Positions 9,561 to 20,769 of a stretch of DNA of 64,000 bases are shown piece by piece. Origin of the DNA: Kuschelorhynchus macadamiae (lineage: Eukaryota > Arthropoda > Insecta > Coleoptera > Curculionidae); NCBI GenBank assembly GCA_030620095.1, contig JAUTXW010000347.1, forward strand, positions 945,001-1,009,000. The letters are read 5' to 3'. Position 1 is the first letter of the stretch. Each line of letters begins with the position of its first letter. Both the position numbers and the translations under genes were made by a program. The notes under the pieces are model-generated. The model did no database searches. It saw only the letters and a program-made list of their open reading frames with translations, and was not told where the DNA came from.

Positions 9561-11460
9561 GTAAGATTTTAAAAGGGCGCCATCCCAATAAAAAAAGTAA
9601 GAAATGTACCGCCGTGTGATAAGTCAGACCTTGCGGAAAATCCCTGTTCTAAAATTATTGTCTGTCTTTTAAACAAAAAAAAAATAAAAAAAACTATTTA
9701 ACCAACAAGTTACCAAATTTATTATAAAATAACTAAATTATACTAAGACAAATGTTCAAAATCAATGTAGCAGATAAATTATTTAATAATTTAAAACCAT
9801 TAGCAATAATTAAAAGAAAAATTCTTATGAAATAATTTGTAAAATTACGAACACTAATATTAAATTATATGTACCCTAATTGGCCAATAAATTAAACGCT
9901 GTTAAGATAATTAATTACTCAAATTTTCAAATGAAATAAACTAATAAAAAACTTTAGACAATAAAAAAAATGGAAATTTCTCACCAGAACTCTTAATAGC
10001 TGGCGCCACGTGCGTGGTGGAGAACCCACGACCTTTGTGGACGCTCCAAGGCTGCATCAGTTCTTGTTTTAACGCCTACCTACTCCTCTCCCTCAATGGT
10101 TCTCGAACAGGATTTATGACGAATTATATCCGGGATGACCTTATTTTCTCGGAACCAAAATTCTATCCAATATTTAATTTAGGCAAGCAGTGGCTAGTTC
10201 TAAAGGGGGCTAGTTAGGCGTCTAGCTATAAAAACTTATCCAGAAATCCAAGTACTGATTTCTAAATGGATAAGACAAAATTATGAAATGAAATTTTAGA
10301 TTTCAATTTTAATAGTTAAAAAAAAAACTAGTTTGTAGGAAAATAAAAGGCAAGTCGGTGTAGAGCAGAAAGGAAAAGAAAAAAATAGGCGTCAGTATGG
10401 CATGGCGTGATTTCGAAATTCAGTAATATAATATAAAAATTTAATATAAAAAATCACACTTAAATTTTGACCAATTAATCTAAATAATCAATAATGTAAT
10501 TACAAATTTTAATGTATTACCTGACTGATGTAACTCTGGGAAAAACTAACAAATTACGTTTCAAGAGTTTGACCCGTCAAAATGGCTTCCGACTTGCACA
10601 AAGTTCTGAAGATAAAATGGCTTGCTAAACATGAAACCAATACGTTTAGCAGATAAACAAGAATTCAAAAAAATGTTCGCTTTTTTTAACATAGTATAGC
10701 CAAATCTCAACACAGGTTTGCTGGGCTGACGGCGCAAATAAATACCCCAAAGTAAACGTATGTCTTAAATGATTTTAATTAAAAAGGAAAGCTATTGCCT
10801 AAATGTATACCAGAACAATTTAATTAACTCAATTAATTATAAGCTATAAAAATATTATAATTCAACAAACCAAAATTAACAGAAAAATAACTAGGAAAAA
10901 TAAGTTTTAATCTTTATGTTATCCTCCCAATTGAATGATAATAATATTAAATATCAAATCCACTTGTATTTATTATGATCAGCGACATGCATGCATTTAC
11001 TCGCCAACGAAGTAAGCATTCCTTGAGTGTGTGAGAAGTACGCATTTTTAAGTCTGCCTTAAGAGGAACAAGGAAAGCCAAAATCTAGTCTACACCACGC
11101 GGTGGACAACGTGTCGCCTATTGGCTGCCAAATTTATACAAATACGAGAGAGATTCGTAGGTATCCAAAAAAAACTAAATAAATGATATCACTGAAATGA
11201 AAGAATTCATGCAACCTTAGCGTCAAATAAATACTGAAAAATAGTGATATAATAACTTAAATATACACAATAATTATAATTAGCCTATTTACGTACGACC
11301 GCAAGTTTAACTGAATCTAGAAAATTTAATACTCGCAATATAGGTCTGTAAGTAATAAAATATTTAAATTATCAAATACTAAATATGTTTACTTAAAAAA
11401 ATATATAGATTTATTATCATGATAAATTGTCTAACCGTAACGCACGACAGTACACCGTTA
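9561..11460. other. AT-rich non-coding part of the 4.5-kb insert
   Basis: No gene supported. The short ORF at 10014-10217 has no recognisable domain. Continuation of the insert that starts at 6946. Confidence 0.5.
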
Positions 11461-12176
11461 CATGTTCATGATAGTCTCCAGTTGTTAGTCCCGGGCGAAA
11501 AACTAAAGCATCACCTGGAACAAATCCGGTTTCTGAGCCAGCATGAACTTTAATAAAGCGACTACTAGAGCGGATTCCCTGAACAACACCTGTAACACTT
11601 TCACTTTGCCAGCATTTTTTCACTGTCATATCATTATCTACCCAGGTTTCGTCTAGATACACAATATTGCGTCCTTCTTGCCTATATTGCCTTACAATTG
11701 ACAGATATTTCACTCGCCAGTGCAAAATATTTGGCCTCTCAAAGAGCAATTTTCGTTTATTTTGGCACTTGCGCCAAACAAAACCATTTGATCGTAAAAG
11801 CCGATTTAAGTTGTTATACCCGCACGGAAAATCTATTTTGTTCTTTACAGCACGAAGTAGGGGTTTGCAGTTCTGAACCTTCTTCAAGTTTATATAAAAA
11901 TTCTCTATTGTTCGTCGAATTACCTGAAAGTCACCATCGTCAATTTTATCTTTGTATGATAATCGGGGTCTTTTTTTACCAGGAGATTTTAAAGGTGAAG
12001 TAGAACATGAGCGATCATTATGTTCTCTTTGAATTTTTCTTGCACTACTTTCCGAAACAGCAGTGTAAAATGCAACGCGGTCTGTTCGATTTTGAATTGG
12101 AATAGTCAAACTATTATTTTCAGCTTCTCTAGTACAGACCTCGATAACTCTCTTTCTTAACTCTTTTGCTCGCCAT
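11461..12176 (-). pseudogene. DD82E (Sailor-like) transposase, N-terminal half
   Basis: Minus-strand N-terminal part of the gene continued at 6372-6940. ATG at 12176 (MASKR) is followed by a small frameshift near 12160, then RVIEVCTREAENNSLTIP. Next come a helix-turn-helix-like segment (AVSESSARKIQREH), the linker, and the first catalytic Asp in YLDETWVDND (codon 11651-11653). The HAGSETGF and TGDYHE motifs of the family follow. Frame is lost at the CATGT insertion site. A related N-terminal fragment occurs at 18280-18650. Confidence 0.8.
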
Positions 12177-12429
12177 CGTTACTTCGAAATAATAATTCAA
12201 ATTCAACGCAACGCATTTATATAGAAATGAAAACAAATAGCCTGAACCTTCTAGCGGCAAGTGCATGGTGACTCTAGGCACATCGCAATTACAAGTGGAC
12301 CAGTGCGAAATTTACTAAATCCTCGATTAATTTTCCGTACCGCTTAGCTGGCGCACTTTATAGGTGAAACGGCAAACTATTACAACAAATAAAATAACAT
12401 AACATTTATTTCCGTACACAAATTTTACT

Positions 12430-12725
12430 TCTCCGCTTACTTAAGACTATGAATCTTTATTTTAATTTTGAAGACACATTTTTAAATACACCCTTTGCAA
12501 AGGATATCTCCTTTTGGCATAGGTACGTGGTTGACATATTGGTCTGCTTCTGGATATGAAGAACAACTACGCACAGTTTTAAATCACCTTAATTCAATCC
12601 ATAACAAAATTAAATTGACACTCGAAATTGAAAAAAAAAACAATTCAATACATTTTCTAGACGTCATATTAAAAAAATCACTTAATAAATTCAAATTTAA
12701 TATCTACAGAAAAACCACTTATACA
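12430..12725 (+). pseudogene. Penelope-like reverse transcriptase fragment
   Basis: Fragment of a Penelope-like element RT: FWHRYVVDILVC (the YVDD box with its first Asp replaced by Val), then LNHLNSIHNKIKLTLEIE and SIHFLDVILKK...YRKTTYT. A frameshift separates the catalytic box from the following segment. The hAT at 12726 interrupts it; the downstream part resumes at 14579 and ends in a GIY-YIG domain at 16921-17261. Confidence 0.8.
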
Positions 12726-14578
12726 CAGTGGCGCAACTAGGGGTGGGCTAGGGGGAGCTTAGCCCCCCCAACCTCGAAATTAGCGCTCCCGCCAGACGAT
12801 TGGTGAGGGTCAAACAAACCATGTGATGTGGCGTGATTCCTCGAGAAAAACCGACCAAGCGGAATTTTGTTTGCGGTGCACTATTGAGTAATGGTTTTGG
12901 GTTTGTTTTTTGAGATATTTTTGAATCCGCTGTTACAATAGTTAATAGTTACAATACAGTTAAGATAACAACTTGAAAAGAATATCTCTAACTGTGTTCC
13001 AACGCCTTCTATGTATTTTTTAAAAATAACACTGAAATGTCATTCAGTTTGTAAAAATTGGTAAAAAGGTATTCCTCAGTAGCGTACTTTATTTTTCTCT
13101 TGCACCTTTTTAAATTAAGAAATAGACATAAATCTGTTTTTTTTTTTAATCTAACGCCTTGTATACTTTTGCCAATTTCAGTCAATTGGACACTGTCTGG
13201 ACTTCCGAAAACGAAAATTACTGGCTCTTGGAGTGTACAATATCATGCAGGTGAGAGGGTGTTTGAAACATTTTTCACATTGGAAGTGTTTATGTTCTGG
13301 GGACCAGGTTACGAGTTTTCGCTCAAGGTGAAAAGACGGCGGTGTCAAGCTCAATCGATCACTTTGGAGCGTTTTGTTGTTGATATTCTCGCTTAATTCG
13401 TTTCGGAGTCAATTATGAGGAAAATTAAGAACAATCATACCTATATCAAAATATTTCTTGCGGTTCGGGAGGAGGGGTCCAGACCCACCAGGACCCTCTA
13501 CCTGGCTACGTGCCTGATAGGCGGGCGCGTTTATTTTTAAGTTATGGATTCTAAAAGTTGTTTGAGAAATAACGAAAAAAGTAAGCGGTATTTTTTAAGG
13601 GGGTGATTTTAAAAGTAAAAAACATCATATTTTGAGGACACAAAACCGATAATAGTCAAAGTGAAAACAGAAATAGGTGGGGTAAATGTTCTAACATTGC
13701 AAAATAATGTAGGTCATTGACCTAGATACTTAATTTATCTCGACTATATATATTTAAAACGAAATTAAGGTGATATTCCAAAAAACGGCGAAACTTCTCA
13801 AAGTTATTTAATTGTTTGTATCAAAATAATGTTTGTCCAGTCTAAATGGTAGACCAAAAAAGAGGGCACACTTTGGCAGGTTTCCAGATGATAGGTCAAG
13901 TAAAGCATATATTATGTTATACGAGAGAAGTGGTAATTTTCGAACACATTTTTATATACGGGTTTCATCGTTCTATGAAACTTTAAGTATCGTAATTTAT
14001 TCAAAAAAAAAATATATTTTGACAGCTGTCAGATATTAATCAAATCATATATAGTCGCACGGTAATGGTCTAAATAACAAGAAACATAAAACTTAGACAA
14101 TATCGAAAGTTTATAATTAAATCATAGCCGTACAAAAAAATGGGACCTAATAAAATGTAAAAAAAATATTATTCAAAACTGGATGAACCTGGTAAATTTT
14201 TTCATTTTGAGAACGCCAAGTCGATTATAGTCTAATTGAAAATAGATATTGTTGGCGTAAATGTAACAATAAGAAATTGCGGAAGTCATATGCGTAGATT
14301 CTTATTTTATTTTTTTCGATTATAAATATTTAAAATAAAAAAAGAGGTAATATTTCGAAAAACGGTGAAATACGGCAAATTTATTTAATTTTTTGTATAT
14401 ATTGTAGTGTTAAGATTAAGACAAAGTTAACATGAAAATTTTCATGTCTTTATTAACTTGGAAAAATATCATTGTTTTTTTAAAATTGGTTTGATCCGCA
14501 AATCAATATTATCTTATAAGTGTCAGAGCTTGAGCCCCCCCCCAATAGTCGGTGTCTAGTTGCGCCACTGCTTATACA
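12718..14578. mobile_element. Non-autonomous hAT element, family A copy 1
   Basis: Element 12726-14570 with TIRs CAGTGGCGCAACTAG at both ends, flanked by an 8-bp target duplication CTTATACA (12718-12725 and 14571-14578). It inserted into the Penelope-like coding region. Poly-C tracts lie near both ends (AGCCCCCCC). No transposase is encoded; interior ORFs at 13058-13396 and 13833-14039 show no domain. A second copy is at 43739-46178. Confidence 0.93.
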
Positions 14579-14599
14579 GATGTAACTATACCAAAGGAC

Positions 14600-15391
14600 T
14601 CTCTTCATCCCACAGAGCTTTTTCTGTGCCATTAGACAAATAGACTAATGTAAAAAAAACGTAAACTTTTAACTATGCAAGAAGTATATCCTAGGGTTAA
14701 AGATTCCCATATAAAATATACACTCACATATTGTGAACCAATATCTAACAACATTGCAAATATTTTAAAAAGAAATAAAAATCTCTTCATCCCGTAGAGC
14801 AAAAACTTTCAGCATATAGGTCTATGATTCACGGAGCTTTGTCTGTGCCGTTAGACAAACATTGCCTAGCAAGAGAACTTGACCTCATTAGATCTATAGC
14901 AACAAATAATTGCTATAAATTATCTGAAATTAATAGACTAATTTTAAAAAAACGTAAACTTTGAACTATGTAACAAATATATCCTAGGGTTAAAGATTCC
15001 CATATAAAATATACACTCACATATTGTGAACCAATATCTAACAACATTGCAAATATTTTAAAAAGAAATAAAAATCTCTTCATCCCGATAAATCATCTAG
15101 ATAAACTTTCAGCATATAGGTCTATGATTCACAGAGCTTTTTCTGTGCCGTTAGACAAATATTGCCTAGAAAGAGAACTTGACCTCATTAGATCTGTAGC
15201 AACAAATAATTGCTATAAATTATCTGAAATTAATAGACTAATTTAAAAAAAACGTAAACTTTTAACTATGCAACAAATATATCCTAGGGTTAAAGATTCC
15301 TATATAAAATATACACTCACATATTGTGACCAATATCCAACAACATTGCAAATATTTTAAAAAGAAATAAAAATCTGTTCACCCCGTAGAG
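14600..15391 (+). repeat. In-frame tandem copies in Penelope-like element
   Basis: Three consecutive copies (the first internally deleted), plus a fourth beyond a hAT insertion at 16656-16920. Each encodes LSAYRSMIHRAFSVPLDK...IATNN and QQIYPRVKDSHIKYTLTY. Landmarks repeat at exactly 300 bp (TATAGG ends at 14820 and 15120; CTAGGG at 14984 and 15284), that is 100 codons. The region normally lies once between the RT and GIY-YIG domains. Confidence 0.88.
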
Positions 15392-16655
15392 CAAGGGTGC
15401 TCAAACGGTTGATCGCGATCGACCAGTCGATCGCGAGTGCTTTTTGAGTAGATCTCGAGAAGAAAATTTTTTTATAAGTAGGTACTTAACTAAAATACAA
15501 AAATTTATTACGTAATAATATAACACTCTGCTAGCGGCAAAAGCCGGCTTTATCAAAGGAACGCGCGGTACTTCTCAAAGAAAAGCCGCGTTTTTTATTC
15601 TTGCCGCTTTTCTAGAAATTTCGGGCGGCGCGTTTGACGGGAACATTCGAGACTTTCGTTTACGCCGATAAAAATGTTGCGCCTGCAGGAATTGAAGTCG
15701 TTCTGAATTGCAACTTGAAGGCAATACTACGTCGATACAAAGTTTATTATTAAATAGTACAAAATGAGTGCAGCGAAGAAATCTAAAACGTATCATTTTA
15801 ATAACGATTGGGAGGAAGAATTTTTGTTTTGTATGGTGAAGGATAAGTGCATTTGTCTTATTTGTCGTGCGTCAGTTGCAATACCTAAGCGTGGTAACTT
15901 AGAGAAGCATCACAAAACGGTTCATAAAAACTATTAAAAGGATTTTCCGCCACAGAGTGAATTAAGAATACTAAAAGTACGTGATTTGATATCTTGTTTG
16001 AAAAAAGAACAAACCATGTTCACAAGACCAGCCAAACAATCAAAAGCTGCTACGATCGCGTCATTTAAAATATCTCATATATTGGCGAAACACAAGAACC
16101 CATTCGAAGATGGATCGGTTGTGAAGGAAGCATTTATTGAAGCGGGTGACACTTTATTTGGAGATTTTAAAAATAAAACAGAAATCATGTCTGCTATTAG
16201 AGAACTTCAGTTATCTCGTCCGACTGTCACAAGGCGTATTGAAGTCATGAGTCAGGACAGGGCAGATAAACCAAAAAATGATATCACGGAATCTACATAC
16301 TTTTCTTTACAGTTCGACGAATCCACCGATATGACAGACACTGCCCAGCTGTGTATTTTTAATCGGATGGTATTCAATGGCATGTTCGCTAAGGAAGAAT
16401 TTTTGACAATCATTCCCCTGAAGGGGAAGACCCGTGGCGAAAATATATATGACGTTTTCTTCAATTTTGTAAAAAACGGTTTGTAGCATTGTGTCGAGCT
16501 AATGAAGATTTTCCTTCATTTTTTTCAATTCATTGCATTATACATCAACAAGTTTTGTGTTCAAAAGTTTTAATCACGGAGGAAATTATGGGCATTGCAA
16601 CAAAAATTGTGAATTCCATCCGTGCACGTAGCTTGCAACGGCGGCTCTTAAGCAT
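15392..16655 (+). mobile_element. Truncated ZBED/hAT, inserted in Penelope-like element
   Basis: Begins CAAGGGTGCTCAAAC, matching the TIR of the hAT at 24617-27093, followed by the same GATCGCGATCGACC leader. It carries the 5' two thirds of the same transposase and stops abruptly at ...CGGCTCTTAAGC, where the Penelope repeat resumes. The 3' end and right TIR are missing. Confidence 0.85.
15764..16655 (+). pseudogene. ZBED-type hAT transposase relic
   Basis: Start MSAAKKSKTYHFNNDW. A BED-type zinc finger (CICLICRASVAIP...HHKTVH) is followed by SCLKKEQTMFTRPAKQ and the catalytic Asp in LQFDESTDMTD. Relative to the 24617 copy there is a stop inside the zinc-finger exon (HKNY then TAA). An internal deletion also removes the TTDGAPAMTG block and leaves FVKN joined to GFVALCRANE out of frame. 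The dimerisation domain is absent. Confidence 0.85.
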
Positions 16656-17261
16656 AAACTTTCAGCATATAGGTTTATGATTCACAGAGCTTCCTCTGTG
16701 TCATTAGACAAACATTGCCTAGAAAGAGAACTTGACCTCATTAGATCTATAGCAACAAATAATGGCTATAAATTATCTGAAATGAATAGACTAATTTAAA
16801 AAAAAACGTAAACTTTTAACTATGCAACAAACATATCCTAGGGTTAAAGATTCCCATATAAAATATACACTCACATATTGTGAACCAATATCTAACAACA
16901 TTGCAAATATTATAAGTATAAAAAGTCTGGAGTTTATAGGTTAAAATGCGACGAATGCAATAGCTGCTATATAGGGCAAACAGGGAGAAATTTCGTTGTT
17001 AGATTCAAAGAGCAGAACGCCTCATATAGATTGAAAAAACAGAGTCATTTTGACAACCATTTCTTAGAAACTCCACATAAATTCCCTGACATAAATAAGT
17101 TAGATATATTAAATTATAAGCAAAAAAGTAGCAAATTGGATTGTTTGGAGACAATAAAAATGTATAGTCATAATAAAGACCCAAATGTTAACCTTTTAAA
17201 TTCACAAACAGATATAGCAAATACCACCCTATTAAAACTTTTGACCATAAAAAAAATGTAA
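16656..17261 (+). pseudogene. Penelope-like element 3' part with GIY-YIG endonuclease
   Basis: Last tandem copy (16656-16920), then a GIY-YIG domain: GVYRLKCDECNSCYIGQTGRNF, with Arg in FVVRFKEQ. The tail is HNKDPNVNLLNSQTDIANTTLL, ending at TAA 17259-17261. The GIY-YIG nuclease performs target cleavage in Penelope-like retroelements. This is the C-terminus of the element that starts near 12430. Confidence 0.85.
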
Positions 17262-17544
17262 AGTTAGTTTTCCCTAATCATAATAACAAGAATTTTTGAA
17301 AATGTACTAGTAGTAAGAAACTGCAGTCACGCCTAATTCAAAAATAAAATAAGCGGCAGTTAACAAAGTAAAACTTGTGTTTTCATTTATTTGTTAAAAT
17401 ATTAAAAATCCACACTGTGTACGTTTAATTTTAAACACTCTGTATATTTATCGCTAACTTACTGCCTTGCAAATCTAAATCAACATCTCGTAAGACAGTT
17501 GCCAAAGTGAATCTACCTAATAAAATATAAATTATAAAATAACT
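17262..17544. other. Penelope tail and AT-rich spacer
   Basis: No gene seen. Confidence 0.4.
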
Positions 17545-18010
17545 GGGTCACACCGAAACCACGGCGAAAAATTCGCACGTGAACGACCAGACCCGATCGG
17601 AGTCGAGGTTCGCCGACGAACGAGCGTCCGAAGCGAGAGAGCCAGCGTCGGTTTCACACACAAAGCGTCGCTGGCGTCGGTGCAGCGCCGTCGTCTCTAT
17701 AGCGACGGTTCGTCGTCCATGGCAACCCACAGAACACATTGATTTCACGTATAGACGGAATATATTGCAGCCATATTCGCGACGGGGGAACGGGGAGGGT
17801 ACAGCAGCGGTGGTAATACTGTTAAGTGTCCCATATATTACGGGACCATTGTTGCGCTTCACATTTAAATTTCGGAGATTGCTCCAATCTCCCGTTGTTG
17901 ATCAGTTTGGCAGCCGTCGAACACTCCGACTGTATGTCCTTCGTTTCGCGAATGTTTTTTTCAGATATGCGGTTGTTTATACGTTTTTAGAGTTTATCAC
18001 GGGTTTACTG
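17545..18010. other. GC- and CpG-rich island
   Basis: From about 17560 to 17810 the composition changes to visibly GC- and CpG-rich sequence in an otherwise AT-rich window. Open frames exist on both strands (17579-18019 plus, 17548-17862 minus), as expected from GC content; neither encodes a domain I recognise. It could be a 5' UTR or promoter of a retroelement or host gene. Confidence 0.45.
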
Positions 18011-18027
18011 TTGTACTGATCTGTCAG

Positions 18028-18150
18028 CTGTTCGAAAAGAGTTGAAAGTAAATAAGTCTATTGATCCTGACAATCTACCTTCTTATATTATTAAAGGTTG
18101 TCCAGATCCTCCTCTTTTAATATTCGGACTAAGTATAGAAACGGAACTCG
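18028..18150 (+). pseudogene. LINE reverse transcriptase fragment
   Basis: Short match to the N-terminal RT region of Jockey/CR1-type LINEs: NKSIDPDNLPSYIIKGC followed by an IF-LS-like motif. No continuation is visible. Too short for clade assignment. Confidence 0.5.
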
Positions 18151-18279
18151 TAAACCTTACAAACCCAAACATTTCATTTTTTTTTTCATTTTAAATGATA
18201 GCATATGCTGTATAGCGTAGATTAGAAGAAAAAATTCCTTGAAAAACTCACTTTAAAAGAAAATTTCCAATATGCCTCG

Positions 18280-18650
18280 ATTTTTTAAAGCTTCTCTTAA
18301 AACTTGAACGGTTATATTAGTTTTTGATGTGTATAAATCGTACATTGTATTACGAACATCCATTTTTACATTGTCACTTAAGTCTTCTGTCTTTGGCTTT
18401 TTTCGTGTACATTTCTTAATCTCCTTCGGTAGTAAATTATGCTTTTTTCAAGCACAATTTTCTGCACAGTCCTTATATCGATTCCCAGAGCTTTTGCTAC
18501 TGTCTCCTGGATATTGGCAGGTGAATTCTCATTTTCGTAATATTTTATTAGATTTAATTCCATTTTTTTCGCTTGTGGATGCAAAAAACCCGAAAATTGT
18601 TTTCTCACTGACTTTGTCACTGACTTGTCAGTCTGACTTTGAACTGACAT
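18280..18650 (-). pseudogene. IS630/Tc1-type transposase N-terminal fragment
   Basis: The helix-turn-helix region resembles the DD82E N-terminus at 11461-12176: ETVAKALGIDIRTVQKIVLE, then after one stop VKMDVRNTMYDLY and NITVQVLREALK. No catalytic region is present. Probably a decayed, truncated copy of a related element. Confidence 0.55.
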
Positions 18651-18879
18651 CGCTCAAAGATTTTTGCAACTGCTGGTATTTATATGTTTAGCTTCTTTTT
18701 TCATATGAAAATATCATAGGTCTATCTAATTCATCTTCCGGATTTTATGCGGAGGATATGATTACACGTAATAAAAGAAAAACAAACTTAAAAAGTTTGT
18801 CGTTGATAAATTGTATGACCCGCACGATAACACTGCTTTTGACTATAACGGTATCAAATACTGAATATATACCAGGAGG

Positions 18880-20600
18880 AATTTCATGAATTTTTTTTAT
18901 AGATCACCAAATTCTGATATACAATCTTTCTTTAATTATCTGCTAAACAGTGACGGCTCCTCAGGGGCGGCAGGGTGGGCCGGGCCATACCAGAAAATAT
19001 TCAGGAAAAATAGGTAAATATTTTTCAAAAATAATTTTGCAAAGATCCTAAAAACGCACAAAACCAAAATGTAGTTTATTATTTCCTGGGCATATAGTAA
19101 AATAGGTAGGTATCCCTATTATCGTTGCGTAACTAATATACAAATAACAGCGTGAGCCACCATCCACAGATATTCTAATATATTTGTTATAGATCGGCCA
19201 ACCGATTCCATCATCTCACATGCTAGACCTCAGCTACTAATTGGCGGTACGTAGTACGTTCGCAAACATCCTCATGCTATAACGTTCGTCGTAGCTTATA
19301 TCACCCAACACCTGCCCGTCTCGATGTGGCCGTATCCCCGGAATTTTTCCCAATTGAATACTACAATTTTTCAGGTATTTATTGTAATTATTATAAAATG
19401 ATACTACTTATTTTTAAATGAATTTGTTAGTTCTTTACATTAGTCATGACTAATGATGGTTAATATATTATATTGGTAATTTTCACTGCATGTTACATGT
19501 TTAAATGTGGTGACGAAATATGAAGTGAATATTTTAAAATATCATTTGCAATTTGTTCTATAAGTCGTCCGGCCGCATCGTGGTTCTTGCTTGACAATAT
19601 ACTTTTTTGGTTGTGTATATAGCTTTCACTTTCGCATCTATTTGATTTTCTTCATGAGTCAAGATACATTAAAATACGAAAAAATTAAATTGACTGACTA
19701 GAGCGTTTTACTAGCATTTTTTTCTTATTTATTAAATTTATACTCTAGCTTAGATCTGCTGTTGATAACTACCTAATTATCGTTGAAGAAATAAACGGAA
19801 AAAAATAAGACTAGTATTTGACAATATTTGGCCCCAGGGGCGATTTTAGGAAACTTTTCGGGGGGAGGGAGTTTATTTGAAAAAAAATTTGTTAATATAT
19901 TTTATTGTAAATGCTATGAAAACAACATAAATACTCATATTTTTTATCATACTTGTGGCATAAGTGAAAAAAAAACAGCCCCTAATAAATAGTTACAGAA
20001 AAACGTCCGATTTTTTTCCTGCAGCAAATGTATTTAATTACATTGTTTATATTTACATCAATACTCTTATCTATATATATGCAAGAGACCCAATCCAACA
20101 GGTCGCTCTTGTGCTAAAGTGTTTCCTACCAAGTTTTTAATCGTAATTTTCACGTAAAAATATGTAAATTGCACATGATGTTTGACCGGTCTGGGGGGAG
20201 GGGGGGATAATTACCTCATTATCCCCTCGCCGTAAAACCGCCCTTGAATGGCCTTGAGCCTCGGCCGACCCTAAATTTTAGAATACGAGCCGTCACTGCT
20301 GCTAAATTTGCTAGATCGTCTACCAATAAACGGCAGGAAAATTCTAAGCGGGGCCCTTAATATTGACTATGCGACTGTTTGTGCCACCCAGAAATATTTA
20401 ATTTCTCTATTCGACTTTTTCGGTCTTGCAATGCACGTATCGTCTCCAACTAGAATTTCAAAATACTCTTCTTCTATCATTGATTACGTGGCGTCTGATG
20501 TTTCTCCATCAGAGGTAATCTCAAGTTTAGAGCACAGGCCAGCCATGTCAAAACTCAAAGTCACTGGAGGGCCAAAAGCATGAAGACCATCGACTAGGTG
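18880..20600 (+). pseudogene. LINE endonuclease (APE) fragment
   Basis: The AP-endonuclease-like domain of a Jockey/CR1-like LINE is split by a hAT at 18948-20298. Before it: YRSPNSDIQSFFNYL. After it: LLDRLPINGRKI, GALNIDYA (a degenerate GDFN motif), then AMHVSSPTRISKYSSSIIDY. The expected terminal SDH motif is lost. The RT part at 23140-23815 is probably the same insertion, separated by the hAT at 20770-22902. Confidence 0.75.
18940..20306. mobile_element. Non-autonomous hAT element, family B
   Basis: Element 18948-20298 (1351 bp) with termini CAGTGACGGCTC and GAGCCGTCACTG and the 8-bp target duplication CTGCTAAA on both sides (18940-18947 and 20299-20306). No ORF of note. It sits within LINE endonuclease coding sequence. 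Confidence 0.93.
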
Positions 20601-20769
20601 GACCGCAAAACCTTATCTTAAAGAAGACAAACTACTGAAAATCTTGAGAAAAAGTACTATTATAGGACAAGTCTGTTTATTAAATTTCCAAGAAAAAGGA
20701 CATTACAAAAAACGACAAACATTAAATTCTTTTGCCAGATATTTGACATCTTTTGTCTTTAATTAAGTT

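Larger units (their letters stand above)
6941..11465. mobile_element. 4.5-kb insertion splitting the DD82E gene
   Basis: The DD82E reading frame breaks at TGDYHEH (right) and resumes at MN-FEKW (left). The interval is bordered by CATGT at 6941-6945 and 11461-11465, a likely 5-bp target duplication, leaving an insert of 6946-11460. Removing the nested piggyBac leaves about 2.1 kb of AT-rich sequence with no coding region I recognise. The ends show only short TGTAACG/CGTTACA similarity and no matching LTRs, so its class is undetermined. A TGGCGCCACGTGCG string near 10002 resembles a primer-binding site but has no supporting LTR pair. Confidence 0.6.

Noticed and set aside
6946..11460. LTR retrotransposon, suggested by a TGGCGCC primer-site-like string near 10002
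   Set aside because: The two ends are not similar to each other and no gag/pol motif is present.
12495..12740. ORF as a separate small gene
   Set aside because: It is an internal piece of the Penelope-like RT, read across the hAT boundary at 12726.
14600..15391. CRISPR array or satellite
   Set aside because: The 300-bp units encode Penelope-like protein and lack repeat-spacer structure.
15992..16489. Minus-strand ORFs opposite the hAT transposase (and similar shadows throughout)
   Set aside because: They are antisense shadows of recognised transposase coding sequence.
17579..18019. 147-codon arginine-rich ORF as a gene
   Set aside because: Both strands are open in this GC-rich patch and no domain is recognisable.
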